Notes: a model not told the origin generated them from the sequence alone. 64,000 nucleotides of DNA from Streptomyces morookaense (GCF_013030945.1 NZ_JABBXF010000006.1:225261-289260); one strand, 5' to 3'. Numbered from the stretch's first letter, positions 14,960 through 28,931 are shown. Numbers and translations are program-made.

Positions 14960-15643
14960 TTGCCCCTGCCTGTGCCCGCCGACCCCACGGCCCTCCATCC
15001 GATGCCCGGGCAGCCGCGGGTGGTGCTGCTCAAGCCGCTGGTCACGTCCCCGCTGATCGAGGTCGGGGAGTACTCCTACTACGACGACCCGGACGACCCG
15101 ACGGCGTTCGAGACACGCAACGTGCTCTACCACTACGGGCCGGAGAAGCTGGTCATCGGCAAGTTCTGCGCGCTGGGCACGGGCGTGCGCTTCCTCATGA
15201 ACGGCGCCAACCACCGCATGGACGGCCCCTCGACGTTCCCCTTCCCGACCATGGGCGGCTCCTGGGCCGAGCACTTCGACCTGCTCACCGGCCTGCCCAA
15301 CCGGGGGGACACGGTCGTCGGCAACGACGTCTGGTTCGGCCACGGCACGACGGTCATGCCCGGCGTACGCATCGGGCACGGGGCGATCATCGCCTCCGGC
15401 GCCGTGGTGACGGGCGACGTGCCCGACTACGGCATCGTCGGCGGCAACCCGGCCCGCCTCATCCGCACCCGCTACGACGCCGGGGACGTCGCCCGGCTGC
15501 TGGCGGTGGCCTGGTGGGACTGGCCCGCGGAGCACATCACGCAGCACGTGCGGACGATCATGTCGGGCAGCATCGCCGACCTGGAGGCCGCGGCGCCGTC
15601 GGACGGGACGCCCACCGGGACAGGGCCGGGCCACTCACTGTGA
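14960..15643 (+). CDS. CatB/Vat-type hexapeptide-repeat O-acetyltransferase
   Basis: A 227-residue left-handed beta-helix acetyltransferase of the xenobiotic (Vat/CatB) class, which transfers acetyl from acetyl-CoA to a hydroxyl. The catalytic histidine lies in MNGANHRMDGPSTFPF (about residue 87). Hexapeptide repeats follow (VVGNDVWFGHGTTVMPGVRIGHGAIIASG, residues about 118-146), then GGNPARLIR. The start is the TTG at 14960 with AGGAGG eight bases upstream; no better in-frame start exists. Chromosomal Streptomyces members of this group are common and are not proof of antibiotic resistance. Confidence 0.85.
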   Translation: MPLPVPADPTALHPMPGQPRVVLLKPLVTSPLIEVGEYSYYDDPDDPTAFETRNVLYHYGPEKLVIGKFCALGTGVRFLMNGANHRMDGPSTFPFPTMGGSWAEHFDLLTGLPNRGDTVVGNDVWFGHGTTVMPGVRIGHGAIIASGAVVTGDVPDYGIVGGNPARLIRTRYDAGDVARLLAVAWWDWPAEHITQHVRTIMSGSIADLEAAAPSDGTPTGTGPGHSL

Positions 15644-15661
15644 CGACCGGGCGCAGCGGTC

Positions 15662-15883
15662 CTACAGCTTGGTCATCTTGGTGTACGGGCTCAGGATGCG
15701 CATTTGCGCGGAGCCGAAGTCCACGAGCGCCGCGATTCCGTCCTCGATGCCGATTATCCGGCCGAGGCCGTACACGTCGTGTGTGACCTGGTCGCCCACG
15801 GCGAAGTGCTTGGGAGCCGGTGTGACCGGGGCCTTGAAGGGGCTGGTGGGCAAATGGCGCTTCGGTGCAGCAGGCTTTGTCAT
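15662..15883 (-). CDS. Small CarD/RNAP-interaction-like beta-barrel protein
   Basis: A 73-residue protein. The N-terminus is basic and Pro-rich (KRHLPTSPFKAP), followed by FAVGDQVTHDVYGLGRIIGIE and a short beta barrel ending in RILSPYTKMTKL. This resembles the small Tudor-like or CarD N-terminal barrel, which often binds nucleic acid or RNA polymerase; the assignment is by pattern only. The ATG at 15883 was chosen because sequence upstream of it does not look coding. Confidence 0.7.
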   Translation of the reverse strand: MTKPAAPKRHLPTSPFKAPVTPAPKHFAVGDQVTHDVYGLGRIIGIEDGIAALVDFGSAQMRILSPYTKMTKL

Positions 15884-15993
15884 TGAGCCCAGTATGCGCC
15901 CTGCGAGCTGCGCTGGTGGCCGACTCTCAGGCAGGAGTTGTTGATTGCTGGATCCAGGGTGCGCGACGCCTGGCGCGGCCCGGACAACAAACA

Positions 15994-16017
15994 ACCCCCA
16001 GGTTGATCACCTGGGGG
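15994..16017 (-). terminator. Terminator downstream of tRNA-Gly
   Basis: CCCCCAGG and CCTGGGGG form an 8-bp stem around a 7-base loop. On the minus strand it is followed by a T-rich run (TTGTTTGTTGT), a proper intrinsic terminator ending the tRNA transcript. Confidence 0.8.
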
Positions 16018-16024
16018 TTTGTCG

Positions 16025-16098
16025 TGGAGCGGGCGACGAGAATCGAACTCGCGCTCTGAGCTTGGGAAGCTCATGTTCTACCATTAAACTACGCCCGC
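16025..16098 (-). tRNA. tRNA-Gly (anticodon CCC)
   Basis: On the minus strand the acceptor arm GCGGGCG pairs with CGCCCGC, the D-loop has AATGGTAGAA, the anticodon arm is TGAGC-TTCCCAA-GCTCA giving anticodon CCC, and the T-arm has GAGTTCGATTCTC. Discriminator base is T and CCA is encoded. It decodes GGG glycine codons. Confidence 0.95.
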
Positions 16099-16357
16099 GT
16101 GAGGACGCCTTCAGGGCGTCGCATCGTCGCACACTCTACCCCATCGAAGGCCCCCGGTGCACTGGTCCGGGTGGCCTTCTTGTCGTGTGAGGGGGCTGTG
16201 CGGGGAGTGGGGACGCGGGCGTGGGGTGCGGGAGTTGGGGCGTACCGTGGGGGCGCGGAAGCCGGTCGGGGGGTGCCGGGAGTGCCGTATGCAGGCGCGT
16301 CGGAGAGATCCCCTAATGTGGCTTTTGTCTTTCACAACATTGGGGAAAGGGAGCTCG

Positions 16358-16522
16358 ATGGAGCGCACCATCGTCCGTTGTGCCGAAGGGCACGTTTTCA
16401 GCACCGCTTCGTTCCCGATGCAGAACCTCGGAGCCGGCCGGATCGGCCCGGGACGGCTGCTGCGCTGTCCCCGCTGCGCCCGGCTGCGGCACTCCGTACC
16501 GGTGGCGCCCGAGAAGGGCTGA
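16358..16522 (+). CDS. Small zinc-ribbon-like protein
   Basis: A 54-residue protein with C8 in VRCAEGH and a CPRC knuckle at residues 37-40 (LLRCPRCARLR), so it could hold one zinc with C8 and a nearby His. The start ATG is preceded by GGGGAAAGGGAG. An inverted repeat (16310-16345, CCCCTAATGT with ACATTGGGG) sits in its leader. It is followed by a strong terminator, so it is a single-gene unit. Function unknown. Confidence 0.7.
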   Translation: MERTIVRCAEGHVFSTASFPMQNLGAGRIGPGRLLRCPRCARLRHSVPVAPEKG

Positions 16523-16529
16523 GGGGAAC

Positions 16530-16561
16530 GAGGGCCCGGTCCGATCGAGGACCGGGCCCTC
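16530..16561 (+). terminator. Terminator after the zinc-ribbon gene
   Basis: GAGGGCCCGGTCC pairs perfectly with GGACCGGGCCCTC around a 6-base loop, 8 bases after the stop codon. Confidence 0.8.
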
Positions 16562-16603
16562 TCGCATTCTCCGGTTGTCCGGCTTCTTGCGTATCCTCGA
16601 CCC

Positions 16604-17179
16604 GTGCTTCTCTCAGACAAGGACATCCGGACCGAGATCGACGCTGGCCGGGTGCGGATCGACCCGTACGACGAATCGATGGTGCAGCCGTCGAGCATCG
16701 ACGTGCGCCTCGACCGCTACTTCCGGGTGTTCGAGAACCACCGGTACCCCCACATCGACCCCGCCGTCGAGCAGGCGGACCTCACCCGCGAGGTCGTGCC
16801 AGACGGTGACGAGGCCTTCATCCTGCACCCCGGTGAGTTCGTGCTCGCCTCGACGTACGAGGTCATCACGCTCCCCGGCGACATCGCCTCCCGCCTGGAG
16901 GGCAAGTCCAGCCTCGGCCGGCTCGGCCTGCTGACCCACTCCACGGCCGGCTTCATCGACCCGGGCTTCTCCGGGCACGTGACGCTGGAGCTGTCGAACA
17001 TGGCCACCCTGCCGATCAAGCTGTGGCCGGGGATGAAGATCGGGCAGCTGTGCATGTTCCGGCTGAGCTCCCCCGTCGAGCACCCGTACGGGTCCGCGAA
17101 GCACGGTTCCCGCTACCAGGGTCAGCGCGGGCCGACGCCCTCGCGCTCCTTCCAGAATTTCCACCGCACGCAGGTCTGA
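16604..17179 (+). CDS. dcd: dCTP deaminase
   Basis: A 191-residue cytosolic enzyme that deaminates dCTP to dUTP, feeding dTMP synthesis. Family features are [11 protein letters not shown] at the start, [10 protein letters not shown] (residues about 27-36) and the nucleotide-binding core [23 protein letters not shown], with catalytic Glu in LELSNMA. Length is normal for the trimeric family. The start is the GTG at 16604. A phosphoribosyltransferase gene follows after 14 bases, probably in the same operon. Confidence 0.96.
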   Translation: MLLSDKDIRTEIDAGRVRIDPYDESMVQPSSIDVRLDRYFRVFENHRYPHIDPAVEQADLTREVVPDGDEAFILHPGEFVLASTYEVITLPGDIASRLEGKSSLGRLGLLTHSTAGFIDPGFSGHVTLELSNMATLPIKLWPGMKIGQLCMFRLSSPVEHPYGSAKHGSRYQGQRGPTPSRSFQNFHRTQV

Positions 17180-17193
17180 GAGCAGCAACAACA

Positions 17194-17691
17194 GTGAGTG
17201 ACAACCGCGAAAACCTGACCTACCCGCTCTTCGGGCAGGCCATCCGTGAACTGGCCCAGACGATCGCGGACGACGGCTACGAGCCGGACATCGTCCTCTC
17301 CATCGCGCGCGGCGGCGTCTTCGTCGCCGGTGGCCTGGCCTACGCCCTGGACTGCAAGAACATCCACCTGGTCAACGTGGAGTTCTACACCGGCGTCGGC
17401 TCGACGCTGGAGATGCCGGTCATGCTGGCGCCCGTGCCGAACGCGATCGACTTCTCCAACAAGAAGGTCCTGATCGCGGACGATGTCGCCGACACCGGCA
17501 AGACGCTCAAGCTCGTGCACGACTTCTGCCTCGACCATGTCGCCGAGGTGCGCAGCGCGGTCATCTACGAGAAGCCGCAGTCGCTGGTGAAGTGCGAGTA
17601 CGTGTGGAAGCGCACGGACGACTGGATCAACTTCCCGTGGAGCGTCGAGCCGCCGGTCGTGCGGCGCGAGGGCCAGGTCCTCGACGCGTGA
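17194..17691 (+). CDS. Purine-type phosphoribosyltransferase
   Basis: A 165-residue type I phosphoribosyltransferase. The PRPP-binding motif VLIADDVADTGKT lies at about residues 92-104, and an upstream SIARGG loop and a C-terminal WINFPW, common in xanthine/hypoxanthine enzymes, are present. It probably salvages a nucleobase. The start is the GTG at 17194, 14 bases after dcd, so the two are likely co-transcribed. The exact base used cannot be fixed from sequence. Confidence 0.88.
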   Translation: MSDNRENLTYPLFGQAIRELAQTIADDGYEPDIVLSIARGGVFVAGGLAYALDCKNIHLVNVEFYTGVGSTLEMPVMLAPVPNAIDFSNKKVLIADDVADTGKTLKLVHDFCLDHVAEVRSAVIYEKPQSLVKCEYVWKRTDDWINFPWSVEPPVVRREGQVLDA

Positions 17692-17713
17692 GCGCGTAGC
17701 GCAGTGAACGGCC

Positions 17714-17752
17714 GGAAGCCCGGGCCCCGCAGCGGCGGGGACCCGGGCTTCC
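17714..17752 (+). terminator. Terminator between convergent units
   Basis: GGAAGCCCGGGCCCCGC pairs with GGCGGGGACCCGGGCTTCC (one bulge). It lies between the dcd operon and the convergent Yip1 gene. Confidence 0.75.
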
Positions 17753-17779
17753 GTGTGGCCGGGGTGCGGTTCCGGCGGA

Positions 17780-18712
17780 CTACAGCGTACCCAGCTTGAT
17801 CAGGGACAGCAGGGCCACCAGCTGGATCGCCGAGGCCCCGAGCGCCTTGGGCCAGGGCAGGTCGTGGGACTTGCTCACCATCGACGTCAGCAGCACACCG
17901 CCGGCCAGCCAGGTCGCCCAGCCGAGGACCTGGACGAGGGGGCTGTCGCCGCCGAGGAACATCGCGAACAGCAGCCGCGGGGCGTCCGTGACCGACATGA
18001 TCAGCATCGACAGGCCGACCGTCGGCTGCCACATGCCGTCGCCGCCGAGCTGGCGGGCGAGGGTGTGCGTGACGGCACCGAGTATCAGCCCGGCCAGCAG
18101 CACGATGACACCGGCGGCCAGCACCCACGGGATGCTGTCGGCGAGGGTGGCGTGCAGCACGTCCTGGCGGGCCTTGTCGAAGCCGAAGACCGCCAGCAGG
18201 CCGTAGACGAACGTCACGATCAGGGCCGGGCCCCACATCGCGTGGTCGCGCATCTGCCAGAAGGTGGCCGACGGGCGCAGCACGATGCCCCTCAGCAGAT
18301 CCTTCCAGTGCAGCCGCGGCCCGGGGGGCGGGGCGGGGGCCGCGGACTGCCCGGGGCCGTAGGTGCTGCCGGCACCGTAATCCGCGTACGGGTCCGGTCC
18401 GCCCGGGCCGGGGCCCTGAGGGGCGTAGGCGTCAGGGGCCTCGCCGAAGGCGAACTGCTGGGTGCGCCCGGGGTCGCCGGCGGGCGGGCCGCCGTAGTAC
18501 GGGTCCTGGTACGGACCGCCGCCCTGCGCGCCCCGGGCATAGCCGTGCTGCACCGGGGGCTGTTGCTGCCCGTAGCCCGGCTGCGGCGCCGTCGTACCGC
18601 CGAAGTACTCCGGCTCGTCGTACCCGGCGGGCTGCTGCCACTGCTGTTGTCCTTGCGGTGCGGGGTTCGGGTGCCGGTCGTCCCGTCCGCGTCCCATCCT
18701 GAATCCAGCCAC
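17780..18712 (-). CDS. Yip1-domain membrane protein with Pro/Gln/Gly/Tyr-rich N-terminus
   Basis: A 310-residue protein. Roughly residues 1-130 are low-complexity, rich in Gly, Pro, Gln and Tyr (repeated QQQ, GYGQQQ, YGGPP), and probably disordered and cytoplasmic. Residues about 150-310 hold five membrane helices of the Yip1 type. The start is taken as the GTG at 18712 (VAGFRMGRGR), matching the N-terminus I expect for Streptomyces homologues; an ATG five codons on (18697) is possible. Function unknown. Confidence 0.8.
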   Translation of the reverse strand: MAGFRMGRGRDDRHPNPAPQGQQQWQQPAGYDEPEYFGGTTAPQPGYGQQQPPVQHGYARGAQGGGPYQDPYYGGPPAGDPGRTQQFAFGEAPDAYAPQGPGPGGPDPYADYGAGSTYGPGQSAAPAPPPGPRLHWKDLLRGIVLRPSATFWQMRDHAMWGPALIVTFVYGLLAVFGFDKARQDVLHATLADSIPWVLAAGVIVLLAGLILGAVTHTLARQLGGDGMWQPTVGLSMLIMSVTDAPRLLFAMFLGGDSPLVQVLGWATWLAGGVLLTSMVSKSHDLPWPKALGASAIQLVALLSLIKLGTL

Positions 18713-18857
18713 GCCTTCGAACGTACCCGGTCCGGAGAGCCCCCGGACCCGGGCAAAGGGGAACGGGCCCGGCTTTGCGGCCGAGCTGTGACATCCCCTA
18801 GGGGAAAGCTCCGGGAACCGGCCATGCCATGTGAGGTTTCGCGCCGGAAACGGCAAC

Positions 18858-18893
18858 GGCCGGTGCCTCGCGACGGATCGCGGGGCACCGGCC
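18858..18893 (-). terminator. Terminator after the Fe-S oxidoreductase gene
   Basis: GGCCGGTGCCTCGCGA pairs with TCGCGGGGCACCGGCC around CGGA, 21 bases beyond the stop codon on the minus strand. Confidence 0.75.
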
Positions 18894-18914
18894 GCAGGAG
18901 GCCGTTCCGAGCGG

Positions 18915-21179
18915 CTACTTCACCGGCTCGGGCTGGGGTTCGTCCGCCGTCTCGCCGTCGCCCTCAGGCTCGGCGGGCGTCTTGACGGACTCCAGCAGCA
19001 ACTGGGCCACGTCCACGACCTGGATGGACTCCTTCGCCTGGCCGTCGTTCTTCTTGCCGTTGACCGAGTCCGTCAGCATGACGAGGCAGAACGGGCAGGC
19101 CGTCGAGACGATGTCGGGGTTGAGCGACAGGGCCTCGTCCACGCGCTCGTTGTTGATGCGCTTGCCGATGCGCTCCTCCATCCACATGCGCGCACCGCCG
19201 GCGCCGCAGCAGAAGCCGCGCTCCTTGTGCCGGTGCATCTCCTCGTTGCGCAGGCCCGGCACCTTGGCGATGATCTCGCGCGGCGGCGTGTAGACCTTGT
19301 TGTGGCGGCCGAGGTAGCAGGGGTCGTGATAGGTGATCAGACCCTCGACGGGGGTGACCGGGACCAGCTTCCCCTCGTCGATCAGATGCTGCAGCAACTG
19401 CGTGTGGTGGATGACCTCGTACTCGCCGCCGAGCTGCGGGTACTCGTTGGCGATGGTGTTGAAGCAGTGCGGGCAGGTCGCGACGATCTTCTTCTTCGCC
19501 TTCTCGACCTTGACGCCTTCCTCCGCATCCTCACCGAACGCCATGTTGAGCATCTCGACGTTCTGCTGGCCCAGTTGCTGGAAGAGGAACTCGTTGCCCA
19601 GCCGGCGGGCCGAGTCGCCGGTGCAGTTCTCCTCGCCGCCCATGATGGCGAACTTGACGCCCGCGATGTGCAGCAGCTCCGCGAAGGCCTTGGTGGTCTT
19701 CTTGGCCCGGTCCTCCAACGCGCCTGCGCAGCCGACCCAGTAGAGGTAGTCGACCTCGGTCAGGTCCTCGACGTCCTTGCCGACGACCGGGACCTCGAAG
19801 TCGACCTCCTTGGTCCACTGCAGACGCTGCTTCTTGGCGAGCCCCCAGGGATTGCCCTTCTTCTCCAGGTTCTTGAGCATCGTGCCCGCCTCGGACGGGA
19901 AGGAGCTCTCGATCATCACCTGGTAGCGGCGCATGTCGACGATGTGGTCGACGTGCTCGATGTCGACCGGGCACTGCTCGACGCAGGCACCGCAGGTGGT
20001 GCAGGACCAGAGGACGTCCGGGTCGATGACGCCGTTCTCCTCCAGGGTGCCGATCAGCGGGCGCTCGGCCTCCGCCAGGGCGGCCGCGGGGACGTCCTTC
20101 AGCTGCTCCTCGGTCGCCTTCTCCTCGCCCTCCATGTCCTTGCCGCCGCCTGCGAGCAGGTACGGGGCCTTGGCGTGCGAGTGGTCGCGCAGTGCCAGGA
20201 TCAGCATCTTCGGCGACAGCGGCTTGCCGGTGTTCCAGGCGGGGCACTGCGACTGGCAGCGGCCGCACTCGGTGCAGGTGGAGAAGTCGAGCAGGCCCTT
20301 CCAGGAGAAGTGCTCGATCTGCGAGACGCCGAACTGGGCGTCCTCCGCCGGGTCCTCGAAGTCGATCGGCTCGCCGCCGCTCGTCATCGGCTGCAGCGCG
20401 CCGAGCGCCACGTCACCGCTGGACTCGCGCTTGAACCAGATGTTGGGGAAGGCGAGGAAGCGGTGCCAGGCGACGCTCATGTCGATGTTCAGGCTGACCG
20501 TGATCATCCAGATCATGGTGACGCCGAGCTTGATCATCGCGACCAGGTAGACCAGGTTCTGCAGCGCCCCGAGGCTCAGCCCCTTGAAGGCGGCGACCAG
20601 GGGGTACGAGACGAAGTAGGCGGCCTCGTAGTGGTCGGCGCCGTGCATCGCGCCCTCGAGCCCGCGCAGGACCATGATGGCCAGGCCGATCACCAGGATC
20701 ACGTACTCGACGAAGTACGCCTGCCAGGCGGTCGAGCCCGCGAAGCGGGACTTGCGGCCGGCCCGGGAGGGCAGGTTCATCAGCCGGATCACGATGAGCA
20801 CGAGGATGCCCAGCGTGGTCGTGGTGCCGATGAACTCGATGTAGAGCTCGTACGGCAGCCAGCCGCCGATGATCGGCAGCTTCCAGTCGGCCTTGAACAG
20901 CTGGCCGTAGGCGTTGAGGATCGTCGTCCCGAGCGTGAGGAAGCCGACGGCCACGAACCAGTGGGCGACGCCGATGACGCCCCACTTGTTCATGCGGGTG
21001 TGGCCGACGAACTCCTTGGCCAGGGTGACCGTGCGTTGTGTCGGGTCGTCGGTACGGGTACCGGCCGGCACGGGTGCGCCGAGCCGGAAGAAGCGGACGA
21101 ACTGCGCGATGGCGCGGCCGAGCAGCGCAACACCGACCGCGCTGAGAACCAGCACCACGATGATCGCGGCGAGTTGCAT
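18915..21179 (-). CDS. Membrane Fe-S oxidoreductase (heterodisulfide-reductase/GlpC-like)
   Basis: A 754-residue protein. The N-terminal part has about six membrane helices, including an NarI-like region. Then come two [4Fe-4S] ferredoxin clusters (CTECGRCQSQCPAW and CTTCGACVEQCPVD) and two CCG cysteine-rich domains (CAGA / CPHCFN, and CCGAGGARMWMEER). It probably passes electrons from a soluble dehydrogenase to quinone; actinobacteria use such proteins in fatty-acid oxidation or lactate/glycolate-type respiration, but the donor is unknown. The start is the ATG at 21179 with GGGGAGGCT upstream of it on the coding strand. A complex inverted repeat lies upstream. Confidence 0.9.
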   Translation of the reverse strand: MQLAAIIVVLVLSAVGVALLGRAIAQFVRFFRLGAPVPAGTRTDDPTQRTVTLAKEFVGHTRMNKWGVIGVAHWFVAVGFLTLGTTILNAYGQLFKADWKLPIIGGWLPYELYIEFIGTTTTLGILVLIVIRLMNLPSRAGRKSRFAGSTAWQAYFVEYVILVIGLAIMVLRGLEGAMHGADHYEAAYFVSYPLVAAFKGLSLGALQNLVYLVAMIKLGVTMIWMITVSLNIDMSVAWHRFLAFPNIWFKRESSGDVALGALQPMTSGGEPIDFEDPAEDAQFGVSQIEHFSWKGLLDFSTCTECGRCQSQCPAWNTGKPLSPKMLILALRDHSHAKAPYLLAGGGKDMEGEEKATEEQLKDVPAAALAEAERPLIGTLEENGVIDPDVLWSCTTCGACVEQCPVDIEHVDHIVDMRRYQVMIESSFPSEAGTMLKNLEKKGNPWGLAKKQRLQWTKEVDFEVPVVGKDVEDLTEVDYLYWVGCAGALEDRAKKTTKAFAELLHIAGVKFAIMGGEENCTGDSARRLGNEFLFQQLGQQNVEMLNMAFGEDAEEGVKVEKAKKKIVATCPHCFNTIANEYPQLGGEYEVIHHTQLLQHLIDEGKLVPVTPVEGLITYHDPCYLGRHNKVYTPPREIIAKVPGLRNEEMHRHKERGFCCGAGGARMWMEERIGKRINNERVDEALSLNPDIVSTACPFCLVMLTDSVNGKKNDGQAKESIQVVDVAQLLLESVKTPAEPEGDGETADEPQPEPVK

Positions 21180-21214
21180 GGGGAGGCTCCTCGAACCTGC
21201 GAGAGCGGGACGGA

Positions 21215-21256
21215 ACTGGATGACCAACTGGATTACCAATCAGTAACTTATCCAGT
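21215..21256. promoter_or_regulatory. Inverted and direct repeats upstream of the Fe-S oxidoreductase gene
   Basis: ACTGGAT occurs at 21215-21221 and 21227-21233, and inverted as ATCCAGT at 21250-21256. Inside is TTAC-N6-GTAA (21233-21246). This is a candidate operator, probably for a TetR-type repressor, 36-77 bases from the start codon. Confidence 0.5.
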
Positions 21257-21362
21257 CCGTACGAGACTACTCACTCACGCGCGCGTGCCATACCCGCGGA
21301 GCCGGTGATCTGCGTCGCCCGGACGGCCCTGCGGGCCGTGGATGATCGTAAGACCGATATAA

Positions 21363-23983
<2,621 letters not shown>

Positions 23984-24019
23984 GGCTGACGCACACATGA
24001 GGAAGGAGGGACGTCGGGG

Positions 24020-25192
24020 ATGAGCCTGAGCAGGGATCTGCTGGAAAAGGATCTGTACAAGGTCCTCGGCGTCCCCAAGGACGCCACCGAGGCGGAGATC
24101 AAGAAGGCGTACCGGAAGCTCGCCCGCGAGTTCCACCCGGACGCCAACAAGGGCGACGCCTCGGCCGAGGAGCGCTTCAAGGAGATCTCCGAGGCGAACG
24201 ACGTCCTGGCCGACGCCAAGCGCCGCAAGGAGTACGACGAGGCGCGCGCCCTGTTCGGGAACGGCGGATTCCGTCCCGGGCCGGGCGGCGCCGGCGGCTC
24301 CTTCAACTTCGACCTGGGCGACCTCTTCGGGGGCGCCCAGGGCGGGGGCGGCGGCTTCGGGGGCGGTCTGGGCGATGTCTTCGGCGGCCTCTTCAACCGC
24401 GGCGGCGGTGCCGGTGCGCGCACCCAGCCCCGCCGCGGCCAGGACATCGAGTCCGAGGTGACGCTCAGCTTCACCGAGGCGGTGGAGGGGGCCACGGTCC
24501 CGCTGCGGATGTCCTCCGCGGCGGCCTGCAAGGCCTGCTCCGGCACGGGCGACAAAAACGGTACGCCCAGGGTCTGCCCGACCTGCGTGGGCACCGGCCA
24601 GGTCTCGCGCGGCTCGGGCGGCGGCTTCTCGCTGACCGACCCCTGCCCCGACTGCAAGGGCCGCGGGCTGATCCCCGAGAACCCCTGCGACGTCTGCCAC
24701 GGCAGCGGGCGCGCGAAGTCCTCCCGCACCATGCAGGTGCGGATCCCGGCGGGCGTCTCCGACGGCCAGCGGATCCGGCTGCGCGGCAAGGGCGCTCCGG
24801 GCGAGCGCGGCGGCCCCAACGGCGATCTCTACGTCGTGGTGCACGTCGGTGACCACCCGGTCTTCGGGCGCAAGGACGACAACCTGACCGTCACCGTGCC
24901 GGTCTCCTTCGTGGAGGCGGCGCTCGGCGGCGAGGTGAAGGTGCCGACGCTGGGCGGCCCGCCGGTCACCCTCAAGCTGCCCCCCGGTACGCCCAACGGC
25001 CGCACGATGCGCGCCCGCGGCAAGGGCGCGGTGCGCAAGGACGGTACCCGCGGCGACCTCCTGGTCACCGTCGAGGTGTCCGTGCCGACCGCGCTCGACG
25101 ACAAGGCCCGCGAGGCGCTGGAGCAGTACCGCCAGGCCACCGCGGGGGAGGACCCCAGGGCCGAGCTCTTCCAGGCAGCGAAGGGAGCTTGA
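24020..25192 (+). CDS. dnaJ: Co-chaperone DnaJ
   Basis: A 390-residue type I Hsp40. It has a J-domain (residues about 8-76, HPD in EFHPDANKG), a Gly/Phe-rich linker, four zinc knuckles (CKACSGTG, CPTCVGTG, CPDCKGRG, CDVCHGSG) and a C-terminal substrate-binding domain. It stimulates DnaK ATPase. The start GGAGGGACGTCGGGGATG gives a good ribosome-binding site, and the stop nearly touches hspR. Being in the hspR operon, it is the heat-shock-regulated dnaJ copy. Confidence 0.97.
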   Translation: MSLSRDLLEKDLYKVLGVPKDATEAEIKKAYRKLAREFHPDANKGDASAEERFKEISEANDVLADAKRRKEYDEARALFGNGGFRPGPGGAGGSFNFDLGDLFGGAQGGGGGFGGGLGDVFGGLFNRGGGAGARTQPRRGQDIESEVTLSFTEAVEGATVPLRMSSAAACKACSGTGDKNGTPRVCPTCVGTGQVSRGSGGGFSLTDPCPDCKGRGLIPENPCDVCHGSGRAKSSRTMQVRIPAGVSDGQRIRLRGKGAPGERGGPNGDLYVVVHVGDHPVFGRKDDNLTVTVPVSFVEAALGGEVKVPTLGGPPVTLKLPPGTPNGRTMRARGKGAVRKDGTRGDLLVTVEVSVPTALDDKAREALEQYRQATAGEDPRAELFQAAKGA

Positions 25193-25194
25193 GG

Positions 25195-25641
25195 ATGGAC
25201 GGCCGTCGACGGAATCTCCACTACGAGCTGACCGACGAGTCGCCGGTCTACGTCATCTCGGTCGCGGCTCAGCTGTCGGGTCTGCACCCGCAGACCCTGC
25301 GCCAGTACGACCGTCTCGGCCTGGTCTCGCCCGACCGCACGGCCGGACGCGGCCGCCGCTACTCGGCGCGGGACATCGAGCTGCTCCGGCAGGTGCAGCA
25401 GCTCAGCCAGGACGAGGGCATCAACCTGGCCGGCATCAAGCGCATCATCGAGCTGGAGAACCAGGTCGCCGCGCTGAGCGCCCGGGTGGCGGAGCTGCAG
25501 GCCGTCGTCGACGGGGCCGCTGCCGCGATGCAGCAGCGGGAGGCGCAGGTGCACGCCTCGTACCGGCGGGATCTGGTGCCGTATGCGGACGCGCAGCAGA
25601 CGAGTGCGCTGGTCGTCTGGCGGCCCAAGCGGAAGGACTGA
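25195..25641 (+). CDS. hspR: Heat-shock repressor HspR (MerR family)
   Basis: A 148-residue MerR-type repressor. It has a helix-turn-helix (YVISVAAQLSGLHPQTLRQY at residues about 18-37, then LVSPDRTAGRGRRYS), a coiled-coil (INLAGIKRIIELENQVAALSARVAEL in pieces) and a C-terminus SALVVWRPKRKD. It binds HAIR sequences; matching sites stand before dnaK and clpB in this window. The ATG at 25195 follows AAGGGAGCTTGAGG; dnaJ ends 2 bases before, so it is the fourth gene of the operon and autoregulated through the dnaK promoter. Confidence 0.97.
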   Translation: MDGRRRNLHYELTDESPVYVISVAAQLSGLHPQTLRQYDRLGLVSPDRTAGRGRRYSARDIELLRQVQQLSQDEGINLAGIKRIIELENQVAALSARVAELQAVVDGAAAAMQQREAQVHASYRRDLVPYADAQQTSALVVWRPKRKD

Positions 25642-25644
25642 CCC

Positions 25645-25696
25645 TGCGGGTCGGTTCTGCGCAGTTCCCCGCGCCCCTTCCGGGGTGCGGGGAACT
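25645..25696. repeat. Dispersed palindromic repeat, copy 1
   Basis: GCGCAGTTCCCCGCGCCCC, then TTCCGGGGTGCGGGGAACT: a member of the dispersed family seen also at 30931, 37303, 41531, 46881, 56941 and 63901. Between the hspR and PPOX genes, which converge, it can act as a bidirectional terminator. Confidence 0.75.
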
Positions 25697-25702
25697 TGTG
25701 TT

Positions 25703-26107
25703 TCAGCCCCTGCCCAGGGCCTTCGTCACCGCGATTTCGATCACCACGCGGTCCGGGTTGGGGCGCGGGTCGCGGCCGTAGCGCACCGCGTAGCGGGCGA
25801 CCGCGTCGGCCACGGCGTCGGTCTCGGCGCGGACGACGGCGCGGCCCTCCAGGGTGGCCCAGCGCCGGCCCTCCATCTGGCAGACGGCGACCCGGGCGCC
25901 CGCGGGGCCCGCGGCCTGGACGTTGGCGACCTTGCGGCTGTTCTTGTCCGCGATCACGCGGGCCGTCAGCGTCTCCGGATCGAACGTGACCCCGACGGGC
26001 ACCACATGCGGGGAGCCGTCCGGGCGGGGCGTGGTGAGGGTGCAGACGTGCCGCTCGCGCCAGAAGTCGAGGTAGGCGGGGTCGGGGTTCCGGAGGTCCT
26101 GGGCCAT
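25703..26107 (-). CDS. PPOX-class (F420- or FMN-dependent) split-barrel protein
   Basis: A 134-residue protein of the pyridoxamine-5'-phosphate-oxidase-like split-barrel fold. Typical elements are YLDFWRERHVCTLTTPRPDGSPHVVPVG, VIADKNSRKVANV and RWATLEGRAVV. In actinobacteria these small proteins often use cofactor F420 in redox reactions on unknown substrates. Single gene, convergent with the dnaK operon, divergent from clpB. Confidence 0.85.
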   Translation of the reverse strand: MAQDLRNPDPAYLDFWRERHVCTLTTPRPDGSPHVVPVGVTFDPETLTARVIADKNSRKVANVQAAGPAGARVAVCQMEGRRWATLEGRAVVRAETDAVADAVARYAVRYGRDPRPNPDRVVIEIAVTKALGRG

Positions 26108-26213
26108 GGGAGCAGCGTAGTGGGCGGGGGCCGCCCCAAGTGGCGGGCGTTTCCTCGTACCGCTTCACTCGCAAGGGGGATCAAACGGACCGGTCCGGCC
26201 CTCCCCGATTGGA

Positions 26214-26234
26214 GTTGAGTCGACTACACTCAAG
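26214..26234 (+). promoter_or_regulatory. HspR operator (HAIR) of clpB
   Basis: GTTGAGT-N7-ACTCAAG, one mismatch from the HAIR consensus, 39 bases before the clpB start. Confidence 0.85.
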
Positions 26235-26273
26235 TTACTGCACGCAGGTACGAGCAAGGAGGGTTCCGACACC

Positions 26274-28931
<2,658 letters not shown>

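Noticed and set aside
14960..15643. Acquired streptogramin-resistance gene (vat)
   Set aside because: Base composition fits the host, there is no mobile element, and chromosomal hexapeptide acetyltransferases of this group are common without resistance.
16310..16345. Riboswitch before the zinc-ribbon gene
   Set aside because: Only a simple imperfect inverted repeat is present; nothing matches a known aptamer.
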